Shown: positions 24,731-36,117 of the stretch, one piece after another
How the letters are laid out: every line of letters begins with the position of its first letter
How positions within the stretch are numbered: the first letter of the stretch is position 1
From: Climacium dendroides
Lineage: Eukaryota; Streptophyta; Bryopsida; Hypnales; Climaciaceae
Assembly: GCA_950106755.1 (NCBI GenBank)
Contig: OX467091.1
Coordinates: 23,515,538 to 23,579,537 of the forward strand
Direction: 5' to 3'
Length of the DNA stretch: 64,000 bases
The notes under the pieces: model-generated
The model's input: only the letters and a program-made list of their open reading frames with translations
Database searches by the model: none
What the model was told of the DNA's origin: nothing
Program-made: the position numbers and the translations under genes

Positions 24731-26700
24731 TAGTTGTTACTGGCTTCTTGGCAAACAGAACCAGAAACTACAAGGACAACTGCAGTGGAAACGGAGACCA
24801 TGAGCAAGGACAGAGGGTGCTGGTTTCTGTCAAGTTGCACGGAGGAAACTACTTCGCAGACTAGCAATTACCAGGCAAGTACCGTGGGAGGTGGAAACCC
24901 ACAGACCTTGCCGTTTCATGTATTGTTCGTACTGTCTCCGTCGAAGGCACAATTGACAAATTCAAGTACTGTCTTCTTCTAACGCACTACTTACGAATTC
25001 ATCCCATTTTTCTGCCATTTTCATTTTCTCTATTGCCAGTGTAAGTTTTAAATCTGTGGATAGGGTTGTGGTCAGGACAGTGCTATTGCCAGTGCAAGTT
25101 TGCACAGGGTTGTGGGCAAGACAGTGCTATTGCCAGTGCAAGTTCTAAATCAATGGACAGGGTTGACGGCAGGACAGTGCATTGCATAGCAATTTCAAAG
25201 GCACATGCAACTCATGAGGGCCAACTTTAACAGAAGCGCACAAACGGAGTCTATCGTTAGGTGTAGATTCAACAACGAAGTCAAACTAAAAAGGTAATTC
25301 ATATTCTAAGTTTGTAATTACTCTTCCATTGAATTGTAACATGCAGTCCTTTTGGAATTCAGACTTGAATGCTCAAGGTTCAGCAACTTCAAACAGTTGA
25401 ACAAAAAAATTGGATTCAATTTTATTATTCTTGTGATAGTCATGTACCTTCAAGCCTGTCTTATTGCATACATAACTTTTAAATGAAAATGGAAACAAGA
25501 AAACGCAGTTTCAGCTAAGAATTGTACTAAGCAGCTTTGTCCTGGAAAATTAACAAAGAACATCACTCACACATTCGAGAGCACTTCGTCACTGTCCAAG
25601 TAGTATGTTGATAATCAAAATCTTCAGATCCTTCTCTGCTCTGTTCACTGAAATGCACAGGAAACGGTTAGTTAGTGTAGTATAGAAAGTGTGTGTGTGA
25701 GTAACAGAACTGTCGTCAAGTGTTTCAATATGTCATGAGTACAAAGCAGCTTGTTTCCACCTTTCCTGCATTTAAGAGAGCATCGTACTTGAGAAAAAGT
25801 TCTGCATGCGGGGAAGGCAATCATTGACCTGAATTGTTCATACTATCACAAAAGAACAAAGTGGACCTGCAAGTGAAGAGATTACCGATTGGGAGTGGAA
25901 ATCACGGGATGAAGGCAGAAGAGAAATTCCGATGATAGGAAGCCTCCAACCTAGCGGCCGCTCAGGTGACTGCCCTTCAACCCTTCCTTGACCACTTCAC
26001 GTAACCCTCACTTTGAACAACATGTTGAACAAACTAAAGAAAACAGTAGTGACAACAATATTGTACTAAAAAACCAGACGTACTTGATGGAGCAAACAAA
26101 ATGAGCGACTGACGAGGAAGGTGTGCAGGTGAGGAATCTAGAAAAAAAATCACCTGAGAACAGAGCGAAAGGGGATAAGCAACAGAAGAGGAGAAGCAAC
26201 GGAGGGGGAGAAGCAAGTGGCGCGAGAATCACGGAGGAAGGCAGCTGTACTTTCTAAAACTAGCTGCCGCAGCTGTACAAGCTGAAAACACTGGTTGCAG
26301 CGGCACCGACGTGCCAAGTCCCTGCAAGCACTTTACCGCTGGTGAGTACAGTCCTTGGCATTGAGGTCTCAATCCTATTTCGAGAGTCCAGCCAAGCTAC
26401 AGTTACCCTCCACGGCCGCGGAGGGTCACTGTTCAAGTCCGCTCTCAATAACTGCATGAACAGTAGGCTCACCGTGGGTCTTCGAAATAGAATTTAAAAA
26501 AAAAAAAAAACGAAACTTGGCCACCGTTATCCGGTAGTCCGGACACAGTGAGTTGGAAGTCGTGGCTACAAGTATCGTTCACTTCTGCCGCTAGTTCTGT
26601 GTTTTTGCAAGTTATTTCTTGACTGTCGCACTTTCCCCCGGAGGGATAATCTACTTTACAGAGAATTTGAAATTGAAACTGGAAACGGAAAGAGAGCTGC
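24731..26700. other. GC-richer central segment, short exon-like pieces
   Basis: Base composition rises relative to both sides. Minus-strand pieces have splice-like edges, for example near 26400-26460 (acceptor ending ATGCAG, donor GTAACTG), and a hydrophobic minus-strand frame occurs at 26008-26232. None is recognisable. The segment lies between the intron-like arm and the putative leader exons and may contain early exons or promoter sequence. Confidence 0.3.
25030..25190 (+). repeat. Three short tandem units of about 50 bp
   Basis: TTGCCAGTGCAAGTTCTAAATC-type units followed by AGGGTTGTGG and CAGGACAGTGC occur at about 25034, 25085 and 25131, with the middle unit shortened. Confidence 0.65.
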
Positions 26701-26732
26701 GGGGTAGGGGTTAGGGTTTACCGCTTACCAGG

Positions 26733-27240
26733 ATGCACGCAGCGTAATGAAACTGGAGTGCCGCTCTCCCCTTCCGACAATGCGAAAATCGTATCTGCAG
26801 CAATTTGTTGCAGGACACGAAGAGTAGACCCCGCACATGTATACCAACCCTGCAAGATACACCGCCGCCTTTCATGTACGTGGTGAATTTCAATACTGCA
26901 CAGTACGAAAGAGAAACGCAGAATTGAAAACTCCCGAGGAACCCAACATGTAGAAGTGGTAGCATTTACCTGAGTCTGTGAATAGCTTCAGTGACGTCTC
27001 CGACTGGCTTCGTAGCGACTCCGTCGATCTTTCTCAACCTCAATCTGTCTGCACTTTGAAGCGGAGCGCACTGATTTCATCGAAATTGCAGTAACTCTAG
27101 GGTTAGCAGCTCGAAAACTCTACTTAGCTGGCTGTATTCCAGATCAATCTTCTGTTCGAAACTGATTAGGCCGTCAGGACGGAAACTGAAGCACGAGAGA
27201 GGTAACCCTAATCTGGTAGAAGGAGGCGGACTATGGAAGT
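26733..27240 (-). promoter_or_regulatory. Putative leader exons of the left-arm gene
   Basis: On the minus strand, sequence from about 27240 down to about 26970 looks like a plant 5' leader: pyrimidine-rich, GC-balanced, only a 30-codon frame, then CTCAG followed by a GTAAAT donor. A second exon-like piece (about 26853-26733) lies between a TATCTTGCAG acceptor and a GTAAGC donor and has two open frames. A telo-box (AAACCCTAA, minus strand, about 26710-26720), an element often found in plant 5' regions, follows directly. I infer that transcription of the left-arm gene starts near 27.2 kb, which implies introns up to about 8 kb. No transcript evidence is available. Confidence 0.35.
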
Positions 27241-27815
27241 AGGGAACTCCTCAATGAACGCAATGCTCATGGGATTTCTGGTTGCGTCCTTCAATCGTTT
27301 AACTTTTTCTTAGTTAAACCAGAAATTGCACGTTAATTAACTATAGTGTTGTTGCAGAAGGATGTCTATTAGTTCAAGTAAAACAACCCATTTTGGTAAG
27401 AAAGAGGAGTTTGACATCATGTTGTTGTAATTTCTGAATTTTTTTCCCACATAGTACAAGTTTGAACGATTGCAAGTGCAATTGAAATTAAATTTTTTTG
27501 ACAAACTATAAATTAACTAGGAATTTATAAAGTGTTCAACCAAGAGGAGTCAGTATGCTACCTTCAAACTAGGAAAATCTAAATCTGAAATGCTAATTTT
27601 ACTACCAAATGTAGTCCAAAGATTTTATATTATTGAAGGTCCAAAAACACCATTTTTACAATGAACTACACACTAAAAAATCAAAAGTTCTTAATGAGTT
27701 CAGTGTTCACTCCATAATTGTCATTGAACCTGAAACTGCCTGATTGACCATATATGGTCAATCGGAAAGTTCAGTCTCACTTTGGGATGGTCAGTTAAAT
27801 TCATATGACTATTAT

Positions 27816-28043
27816 CACTATAAGAAAACCTTGTTTTACATGACGGATTGACATCAAAAGGAACGGATTTTAGGTGACATCAAAGGTGACATCAAAAAAC
27901 AAACCCATGTTTTTATGTCAACAACAATGTCCATTGATGTTATATTGGACATCATTGTTGACATAAAAACATGGGTTTGTTTTTTTCAATATCACCTAAA
28001 ATCCGTTCCTTTTGACATCAATAAATTTTGGTTTCTTATAGTG
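27816..28043. mobile_element. CACTA-type MITE, 228 bp
   Basis: Starts CACTATAAGAAAA and ends TTTCTTATAGTG; the two halves are nearly perfect reverse complements for over 80 bp (words ACGGATTTTAGGTGA, AACAAACCCATG, GTTGACATAAAAAC). Flanked on both sides by TAT, a 3-bp target-site duplication as expected for CACTA elements. The 13-bp end is the same as that of the large CACTA at 55450-63605, which suggests cross-mobilisation by that family. It lies in the middle of the giant element and so inserted after it. Confidence 0.92.
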
Positions 28044-31000
28044 TATAGAAATTTTGGGGGACAGTTTTTAGGGTTCACTGTTGAGAACTTCCATTTTTCA
28101 CTAGAAAAGTTTAACATTTGATTTTTTAGAGGTTCTTAAAGCCATGTATGTCCATTTTTGGTAGAGTAAAGCTTGCTAATTTTTCCTCATTATCCCAACT
28201 TTGCCAATTTCACTTGACTTGAGATCTAGGAAATTGTACTTATCCTTTTTATTCGAAAATTTTATGTGTAAAGTTATGGAGCATTGTGGGGAGGGACATC
28301 ATACTACAATTAAAAAATGAACACTTCTCTTGTTATAATCTCACAACTCGTTTGCAATGTTTCACTCAAAATTGGTGAACATACTAATAAGCAAGCTATT
28401 TAAACATCTGGACAGTTAGATTTTTGGAAAACCACAATGTGCTTTATTGGAGTTAACTGTAAGGCCATGCTATTTTTTCATAGTGAAAACACAGTTGAAA
28501 AGGCTTGGGCATTTAGGGGTTAAAACATGCGTTGTGGCCCACATCTCACATACTTCATTTCATAGGCGACAAAAATGTGTCATTTGACCGCAATGGGCTG
28601 TTTTATCTTAGATGTTGTGATAAAAAAGTAAAAAACACATATGAAATTATAGTCATTAGACAAGAGCGTTATATATAGAAGCCTCTTATTAACTTGATTT
28701 GCAATTGAACTATATTGGAGGTAAGTTTAGGAAGGGCAAATATTTTCTAGAGATGTGCACTTGTTTCATGAGACTAATGCAAGTGCAATCATGATTTTCA
28801 GATTGAAAATGTAATGTCCTTTAATTTCTGAAGTGGTTTGCCCTAAAATTGTGAAAACACCCATATTGTAGACTTCAGAACACCCTTTTGACAACTCATG
28901 TCCACCTTCCCTTGTATCAATTAGTACTCATATATCTAACAATGAAGGAGTGGCATAATACTTTATTAAGAATTAATGGATTTCTCCTAGTCAAGGAATA
29001 AGAGAAGTAAACAAATGTAGATGATTTCTGAGGTGAATTTCAAAGCAGTCACAGAGTGTTACATTTACAAAGCTAACGGCTATATTGGCTAGTCTACCTA
29101 AAGTGGTTGTTGAAGCAATCCTGGAAGAGGTATTTGCATTTTGGAGTCACAAATTGCGTTCTAGGGAAAGCGGAATAACTCCCAATAGTTTTTAGGTAAT
29201 TATGTTGTGAAGAAATATGCAATTTGCATTGAAGTTTCAATTTTAATGCAAAATAAGTAAATATAATTGAATTTCTCTTTGAATTAATTTTAAAATTTTG
29301 ATAAAGAATGTACTTTGAATTTGTTCCAACCTTCGAGCAAGTGCTATGAGAGATGTTGTGAATTGTAAATTGTGCCACTAACCCCCAAAGAGGGGTATAG
29401 TGATATGAGTGGAAGATCACAACATCTCCCAAATTTTTTAAATGAAGTGACCACGTTCTCTAAGACATTGTCCATGTATAGGAGAATGTGAGGTTCACGT
29501 GCATGCCATTTTTTGGAATGTTGAGTCACTTTTAGAATATTCCAAAACTCCTAGATTATTTTCATTTTTAATCCCGAAGTGAATAAGAATGGAGGTGACT
29601 ATGTCCAATATGTTGTCCAAAGATGCTTGAATAGGTCGTACTACAAGTTTTTGAGGCCTTGGAGACAATTGATCCAAACTATGAACATATGTTGTACAAA
29701 ATGTATTGATTGGTTACTAATGTCACTAAATTCCTAATAGGGAGTTAAAGACATTATTGACAAATCACAATTTCTCCCACATCATTTGCATTGAGGTACA
29801 TAGGGGAGTTCATTGGTTAAATTCTATACATTGTATAGTTTTCATAGTTACATAATTACAATTAAAAATTCAATTTTCAATGAAATAATTTATTTTTTAA
29901 TTTATTTTAATTATTACAGAAATACATGAGGGTAAATACGTACTAGAGAAGAAATAGATACACGAAATAATGATGATTGAAGTTACATAATTTTATATTT
30001 TTACTCTAGGAATAATTTGAAGGTAGTTTACTTTAGGAAAATGTAAATTTTTCCTTTTTTGTTGAGAAATTATAATTCCTCTTGGATTTGATTTATGAAA
30101 CAAGTGCACAACTTGAAAAATAATGTTGTTCTCTTGAAATTTACAACATAATATTGAAATAGCAAATGGAGGTGGTAATAGGCTTCTGTACCTCGTATGG
30201 GCTTGATTTGGAACTGAGCAATATTAATGAATACTGAGAGCTTCACTTTCGAAATGAATACACACTTTCATAAATTATCTAGCACTCTTGAATTTGACAA
30301 CAAAATTTTGAAATTGACAATGAAGGTAGTAATAGGCTTGTCTACATACTTTTGAGACAACATGTATGTAAGTAGTACAAAACAAATCCTGGAGTTCTTT
30401 TGAGCAACTTGCAGAGGTAGCTAATTCGTAGGTGGAGAACGGAACATGCTAATTCATGTGAAAGAAGTTCTGATCCAATTTGTACTAATTCCGTACTCCA
30501 TCCAATTCCTTGCTTTAGACAAATACATTAGTAGAATCATTTTCTTTTTTTAAATGGATGAAATGAACACAATGTTTCCGAACATGAATAATAGTTACTA
30601 AAAAATATAATTTAAGCCTAGTACATTGAATATACATCCATTTTGGTTGATAATTTGATGTTTCATGCTTCATAGTTAAATGTATTAATTTAGAAATTTA
30701 TGTTTCATCAATGAATACAAAGTTGCTAATCTTATAAGAAGCTTACATTGGGAACCATATAAAGTTGATGGTTTTGCTTGTGCGTATTATGAAATTTGTG
30801 CAAGTCATTGTGTACACAATGAAATTCATTATGAATTGTATGAAGTCATTGTCCTTGGTACTAACGTCACATACATTGAGCAGGTATCTACGTTTTGCGT
30901 TGAATGCTACGGAAATTGGCTTCTGAATTGCATTGACCCATATGGAATGTATGTCCGGGAAATCTAAGATACAGGTATGACAACTCCAAATGTATCCTAT

Positions 31001-31654
31001 GTTTGTAGGAAATTCACGATATCATTGACGTTTAGGAATTGATATTTTTTATAGGCTACATAAGACTTCTTAAAGTTTGACATTATTATTCCTAAAGTCA
31101 ATAATTATTTCTACAATTATGCAGTTTCAGTCTTTCTGTGAACATAAATAATTCATAGGAAGGTGAATGCAAATAGAATGAATGAAAGTTGTACATGTGG
31201 GCAACAATGTGATGCTTATGGGGAAAAAAATTAATATCAACAATTGCGAATTTATAAATTTTTTTGGAGTATACTTTCGCCTGTTTTTTTAGGTTACATG
31301 GGCATAATTTTTGTTGCGAGGCACCATGAAGTAAGGAATGTCAAATTCCTTTGAAATTAAACGATGACTCTATCATAATGAACAATTTTGAAAATTCTGG
31401 AAGACAATGGAGACTATAGGTATGTACATGTAATCCTTTTTTACACCGCAAGGGACAATGGTATTTGAAGGATTAAAGAACATATTTTTCTTGATCCAAT
31501 TAAAAATTAATAACGTCTGTATAAAGAAGATTTCATTTGTATTGAAGACCTAATCACTGTGCTTATACAGAGAAGAATGGTACTATATCAATGCACAATC
31601 TTATTTTCCGGCTACGAAAATTTTGTACAGTGAGATTTTAAAATAAAGTGACAG
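28044..31654. other. AT-rich spacer, possible decayed coding scraps
   Basis: Mostly AT-rich with no supported gene. On the minus strand, 29677-29344 holds two adjoining short frames that read like protein (for example QASLDNILDIVTSILIHFG, then LLYMDNVLENVVTSFKK), possibly a decayed fragment captured from elsewhere; I do not recognise it. Confidence 0.35.
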
Positions 31655-31798
31655 TACTAGGAAATTAAGTTTTTCTGTTGTTTTGGTTGCGTTATTCTCG
31701 TGAAAATCTGACAGAAATATGTTGATTTCAACATATTTTTGTTAGATTTTGAAAGAAAGAACACGACTGGAACAACAGAAAACATAAATTTCCTAGTA
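31655..31798. mobile_element. Foldback/MITE with TA-flanked CTAGGAAATT ends
   Basis: Imperfect palindrome: TACTAGGAAATT at the left, AATTTCCTAGTA at the right, with inner matches TTCTGTTGTT/AACAACAGAA and ATATGTTGA/TTTCAACATAT around the centre near 31728. Interpreted as a 140-bp element CTAGGAAATT...AATTTCCTAG with TA duplications, which fits a Tc1/mariner-mobilised MITE. The ends are not the usual Stowaway sequence. Confidence 0.75.
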
Positions 31799-32504
31799 GT
31801 TTGACCATGCGTGCATGCCGGTTCAGAGTATCATGAACAGTTGTATGCTTCATTTCCGTCCTTTTGTTAGAGATGTTGAGATGTAAGTTATTATTGAGGC
31901 TTTCATTGAACAAATGGGTCGCATTGTTAAAGTCTTTGTGTAAAAGTGTAGGAGATTTTTGTTTTGGGATGTGCAAAGGTATTCGGTGTAAGTTCATGGA
32001 TTCTAAAGTATCAGGATTTCGTAATTGAATGAATTTCTGTAGAATTCATTTTGATTTTTGAAAAAGAAAGAAGTTTTTCGTCATATTGTAAAACATGATG
32101 AGATGAAGTTTTTCTTGCACTTTTTGCTGAAGGGTTTTTGTGACAATAAGTTGTGTTTGTTTGAAAGTGAATATGTGAAAGTCATTTGTTCTTTTTGAAG
32201 TTAATGTGCAGAATTATTTGATTTTTATGAATTAGTGTATGGAAATAGAAGATTGAATCATACTGTTGTAAATGAATATTGATGAAATATCTCTCTAGTT
32301 TTGTAAGTACTATGCATTATGAGGGAACTTTTTTTGTACTGTTACAACGATCGTTTCAGTTTCATGAAAGATGTAGTGACAGTGCTCAACTTCTTCATTG
32401 TGTATGGTTGTGGGGAAAAAGTGACGTCAATGGATTGCGTAGACGAAGGTATTTGAGAACGTAGTGGAACAGAAGCAAGTACAGTGTAGTACAAACGTAC
32501 TAAA

Positions 32505-35500
32505 ATGTCATCAGCAACATTTGGAAGTCCGGTGATTTTGAATACTGAAGGCAGAACAACAATCTCAATGGAACAAAGAAGCGTAGGGGAAAGATTGGCC
32601 CGGGTAGTACGCGGAAGACTTTTCTAAGAAGAAGGACCTCCATGTCCACGTGTAGTACCAAAGTCTATTCATGGCACGGTGAAACTCCTCGGTGACGACG
32701 GATGCGTTGTGGGTGTTGGTGTGGTGGATAATAGTATTACATGTGGACTCGAACTTCACCAAGTGAAATTACGACCTTTTGAATTGGCTGTGAAAGTTAC
32801 AGAAGCAGTGGATGTCAAGAAGTGGGTTGGTGAGGTGGTCGGGAAGTTTTTAGGTGATTGTGTAGGAAAAATCATACGATGGCGTCGTGGTTTAGTGAAA
32901 TCGCCACTTCCATCAGAGTTGAGAACGACAAGTAGTACTTCAAGGGAAGGGCAGAATTTTTCATTCCATCCTGTGTCTGCAGCGAAGTTTGATTTTTGTG
33001 ACGAAGATGATGACCTCAGCAATTCTCGACGTGTTTCACCAACTTTTGGTGAAACTAGTACACGTGCAAGAAGTTCACCTATAATACAAGGCTCTTAAGG
33101 CAGCACTGCCAATTTTACAACAATGGAAGGACTACCCAGGGATACACCGAGGAGGAAGTATTCAATGACAAACAGGAGAGCAAGGGTCAGGAATCCAAGA
33201 GAAAGGAGAGAATCAGCTAGTCAGAAAGTGACACTTGAAAGTATAATGTGTGCAAAGGAGAAAGGAGGTTGTAAGCAAAACTGTTTGGTGCATGTGGATT
33301 CGAAATCTATTTTAGATCAACGATATATGGCTTGGGGTCAAAAGTATGAAGAAAGGGCTACATGGATAATGCAAATGCTCAATGCCTTTTACACTCGAAC
33401 ACAAGGGCCTTCCAGAGACAAATATGTCACTAAGTTAGACGAAGTAGTCGTCTGTAATGCATGTTACGCTGTGGCATTGGGGTACTCCCAAAGGCGATTG
33501 AAGCAATTGAAGACAACACATGCAGTGTATGGGAAAGTGGTAGCAGTACATGGAAACACGTGCCAAGGAAATGAAAGTGCGAAGTTCTCTGCAGCAAGAG
33601 AGAGCCTTGATATTTTGTGAAAGAGGCTGGATGTCAACAACCTCATCGATCAGTTCGAAGGAAACTGGACGGTGCAGTGCTGCCGTTGATTCTTTTGCCT
33701 ATGAATACCACAAAACTAGATGTATTTCAGTATGTGAATGAAGAAGTGAAGAAATTGGTGGATGGTTCGGAATTATCAATTAGCTCCTTCCGTCGACTAT
33801 GGCGAAAGGAATTCCCGCATGTGCAGATCCCACCATTTTCTCAGTTTTCAAAGTGCTATCATTGTTGGGAGTACAAGTGTGGAATGGAATTCACAACTAA
33901 TGCAGCAGCGAAAGTGAAGATCAAAGAGTTGTATGTGATTCACATCCGATACCAAATGGAGGAGAGACGAGATTATTGATTGTTCAAGAGATCAGCCATG
34001 ATAACTCCAGACATTTTCATGTGTTTAATTGTGGATGGTATGGATCAGAATACCACCATGATACCGAAGATGAGACAGACTGTGAAGAACATCGAATCTC
34101 GATTTGTGAAGACTCATCTTTGTGGAGTACTTGTGCACGGGATTGGCTTGTACGCAGACGTGTGGGTAGATGCTCACCACAAATATGATAGCAATCAAGT
34201 TATAACGTCTCTGATGAACGTTATATGCGATGTGAAGCAAAGAAAGGGATCACTGCCACCGACATTGAGGATTCAAGCCGATAACACAACGAGGGAGAAC
34301 AAAAATGTGTACATGTTTGCAATGTGTGCTGCATTGGTTGGGCTTGGTTTTTTCAAAGAAGTGCATCTTTGTTTTCTAATAGTGAGACACACGCATGAAG
34401 ACATTGATCAAAAGTTCAGTGTCATTTCCAATGTACTGAAGAGGAAAGACATAGATACACTAGACGAGATGTTGGAACTTGTGGAGAAAGGGACGTCATA
34501 CACGGAAGCGTTTGTGAAAGCTCGACAACTTGAGCATGTTCGTGATTGGAAGGCCTTCATTACGCCTCATTTGCTTCGTGGGGGGGACTCATTGACTGGT
34601 ATAACATTTCCGCACCACATGAGGTTCTATGTGGAAAATGGTTTGGTCCGTGTGCAACACAAATATTTTGCTCAGATGAATGGGGCCCGGAGAGAGGTCA
34701 CTTGTGTTTGAATTCTCTACCGAGCGTAGCAGAAAAACCAGACCTTGCTGAAGTGTTTCCAGCAGACAACAGGGAATTGAAGGCGCTTGACGAATTCATA
34801 ACTTACAAGGAGAAGTTGGCATTAAGAAGCATAAATCGTATGAGAAATGTGGAAGTCGCACAAAAGATAACAGAATTCAAAGATTATTTGGAGGATTTCC
34901 CGCATTGGAATAGAGGAATATATCATGAATTACCGTTCTGGCCAAGTGAGGTCATAAACCAAAATGGGGATGGGGATCGTTCGCCAAATCTTGGAGAAGT
35001 AGGTACAAATTCAAGTGGACCAATTGATGTAGGAAGAGGTACAACGGAAAGTGCAGACGTTGACTTGATTATGGCAACAATGCCCAATCCAGAGAGGAGG
35101 GGGTACTTTGGACCCCGTAGGGAAAGGTCTGCACAAGAAGGATCACGAAGAGTGACAGGTGGGAAGAATAGAGGTGTACGGAATGAAACAACACCTGCAC
35201 AAGTTCAAGGTGCAAGCAAAGATCTTTTTCCTGCATTCAATCCAGAGAATGACGTTGTCATTGGTCAATTTGTGGCTCTTACTGTGGAGTTGCAAGAAGT
35301 CAGAGGAGGAGTTCCTTTTTATATTGGAAAGGTTCTAGAATTTGGTCAAGGAAGGCGTTCCTTGAAGATGAAGGTATTGTGGTACTAGCCAGCTATGAAA
35401 CGAGGAGTACAAGAAGAGACAGGCAGTAATAGAGTGAGGTACACAAATTGCATGGAAGGTACTTGGGAACCATCTGGAGAGAGGTTTTCTTGGATTGACA

Positions 35501-35709
35501 AGGAAGCCACAATATATTCATGGGAGCATGTCCCTCATAGAGGAAGAAGTGGTCATGTAGTAGGTTCAAATGTAACAGTGTATGGTGTGCAAACTGAGGG
35601 ACACATAATAATTCCTCAGGAAGCAAAACCTCATCTTCTAGAGTATATAGCGATGCAAGTGGAGAACTTGGATGATGAACGTTTGCAGAATGATTTGGAT
35701 ATGTATTAG
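32505..35709 (+). pseudogene. DUF7869-like DDE/D transposase gene of the giant element
   Basis: About 1,068 codons, with stops at 32625 (TAA), 33096 (TAA), 33977 (TGA) and 35386 (TAG), and frameshifts near 33610 and 34695. N-terminal region: basic linker, then a cysteine cluster (CAKEKGGCKQNCL) and VCNACYAVALGYSQRRLKQL (about 33450-33510), as in DUF7869-type proteins. Core in 33980-34711: IVDGMDQ (first acidic position), LRIQADNTTRENKN (second), then LIVRHTHEDIDQKFS (third); spacing and motifs fit an RNase H-fold recombinase, which is inference. C-terminal region: FYIGKVLEFGQG (about 35320-35355) and MEGTWEPSGERFSWIDKE (about 35453-35506), the small tail domain typical of these proteins. The predicted role is moving the giant element. 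Family naming is from memory; a profile search would settle it. Confidence 0.6.
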
Positions 35710-35984
35710 AGTGACATTGTAGTATTCAATGCATTTGAAACACTGTAATTATAGGTATTCAGAAGTAATGAATGTGAAGTGCACAAACAAGTACTCAAGA
35801 AGTAGTGCACGTTGAGAAATATGTAAGGTTTTCATGAAGTAAATATATTAAGTATGGAGTTTTTTGACATTATTCCACTAGGAAATTTTTTCCTCAAAGA
35901 GTAAATGATATTTTCTAAAATCCCCCCTCCCCCCCAATATTTTGAAATTGACTATTTTGGATGGTGATCAAGCCAAATGCAATT

Positions 35985-36023
35985 TTGCACCCCCTAAGTG
36001 CAAAAATGTCTAATTCTGTGTTT
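35985..36023 (-). repeat. Right terminal inverted repeat of giant element
   Basis: Reverse complement of the left end; see 13426-13465. Lies 276 bp after the last stop of the transposase-like gene. Sequence outside (36024-36117) is neither R1 nor part of the repeat. Confidence 0.75.
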
Positions 36024-36117
36024 ACAGCACCATTCCTATCATTGCACTTCTGTAAATATTTGCTTCTTCACCAAGTACTGCTGCAGATCATGTCCACCAT
36101 AGCTTAAGTCCTCGGTT

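Larger units (their letters stand above)
13426..36023. mobile_element. Candidate giant DNA transposon with 40-bp inverted ends
   Basis: The left end (13426-13465) and the reverse complement of the right end (35985-36023) share AAACAC, then GAATTAGACATT, then TTGCACTTAG, then GTGCAA, about 34 of 40 positions. Just inside the left end, a broken gene runs leftward (18337-13953); just inside the right end, a broken transposase-like gene runs rightward (32505-35709), so both genes end near the termini. Middle: AT-rich introns or spacer, a degenerate tandem array, and two foldback insertions. Length about 22.6 kb. I could not define a target-site duplication; the flanks are CTAC on the left and ACAG on the right. 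The element may belong to a group of DUF7869-encoding transposons; I do not know a published name for it. Confidence 0.65.
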
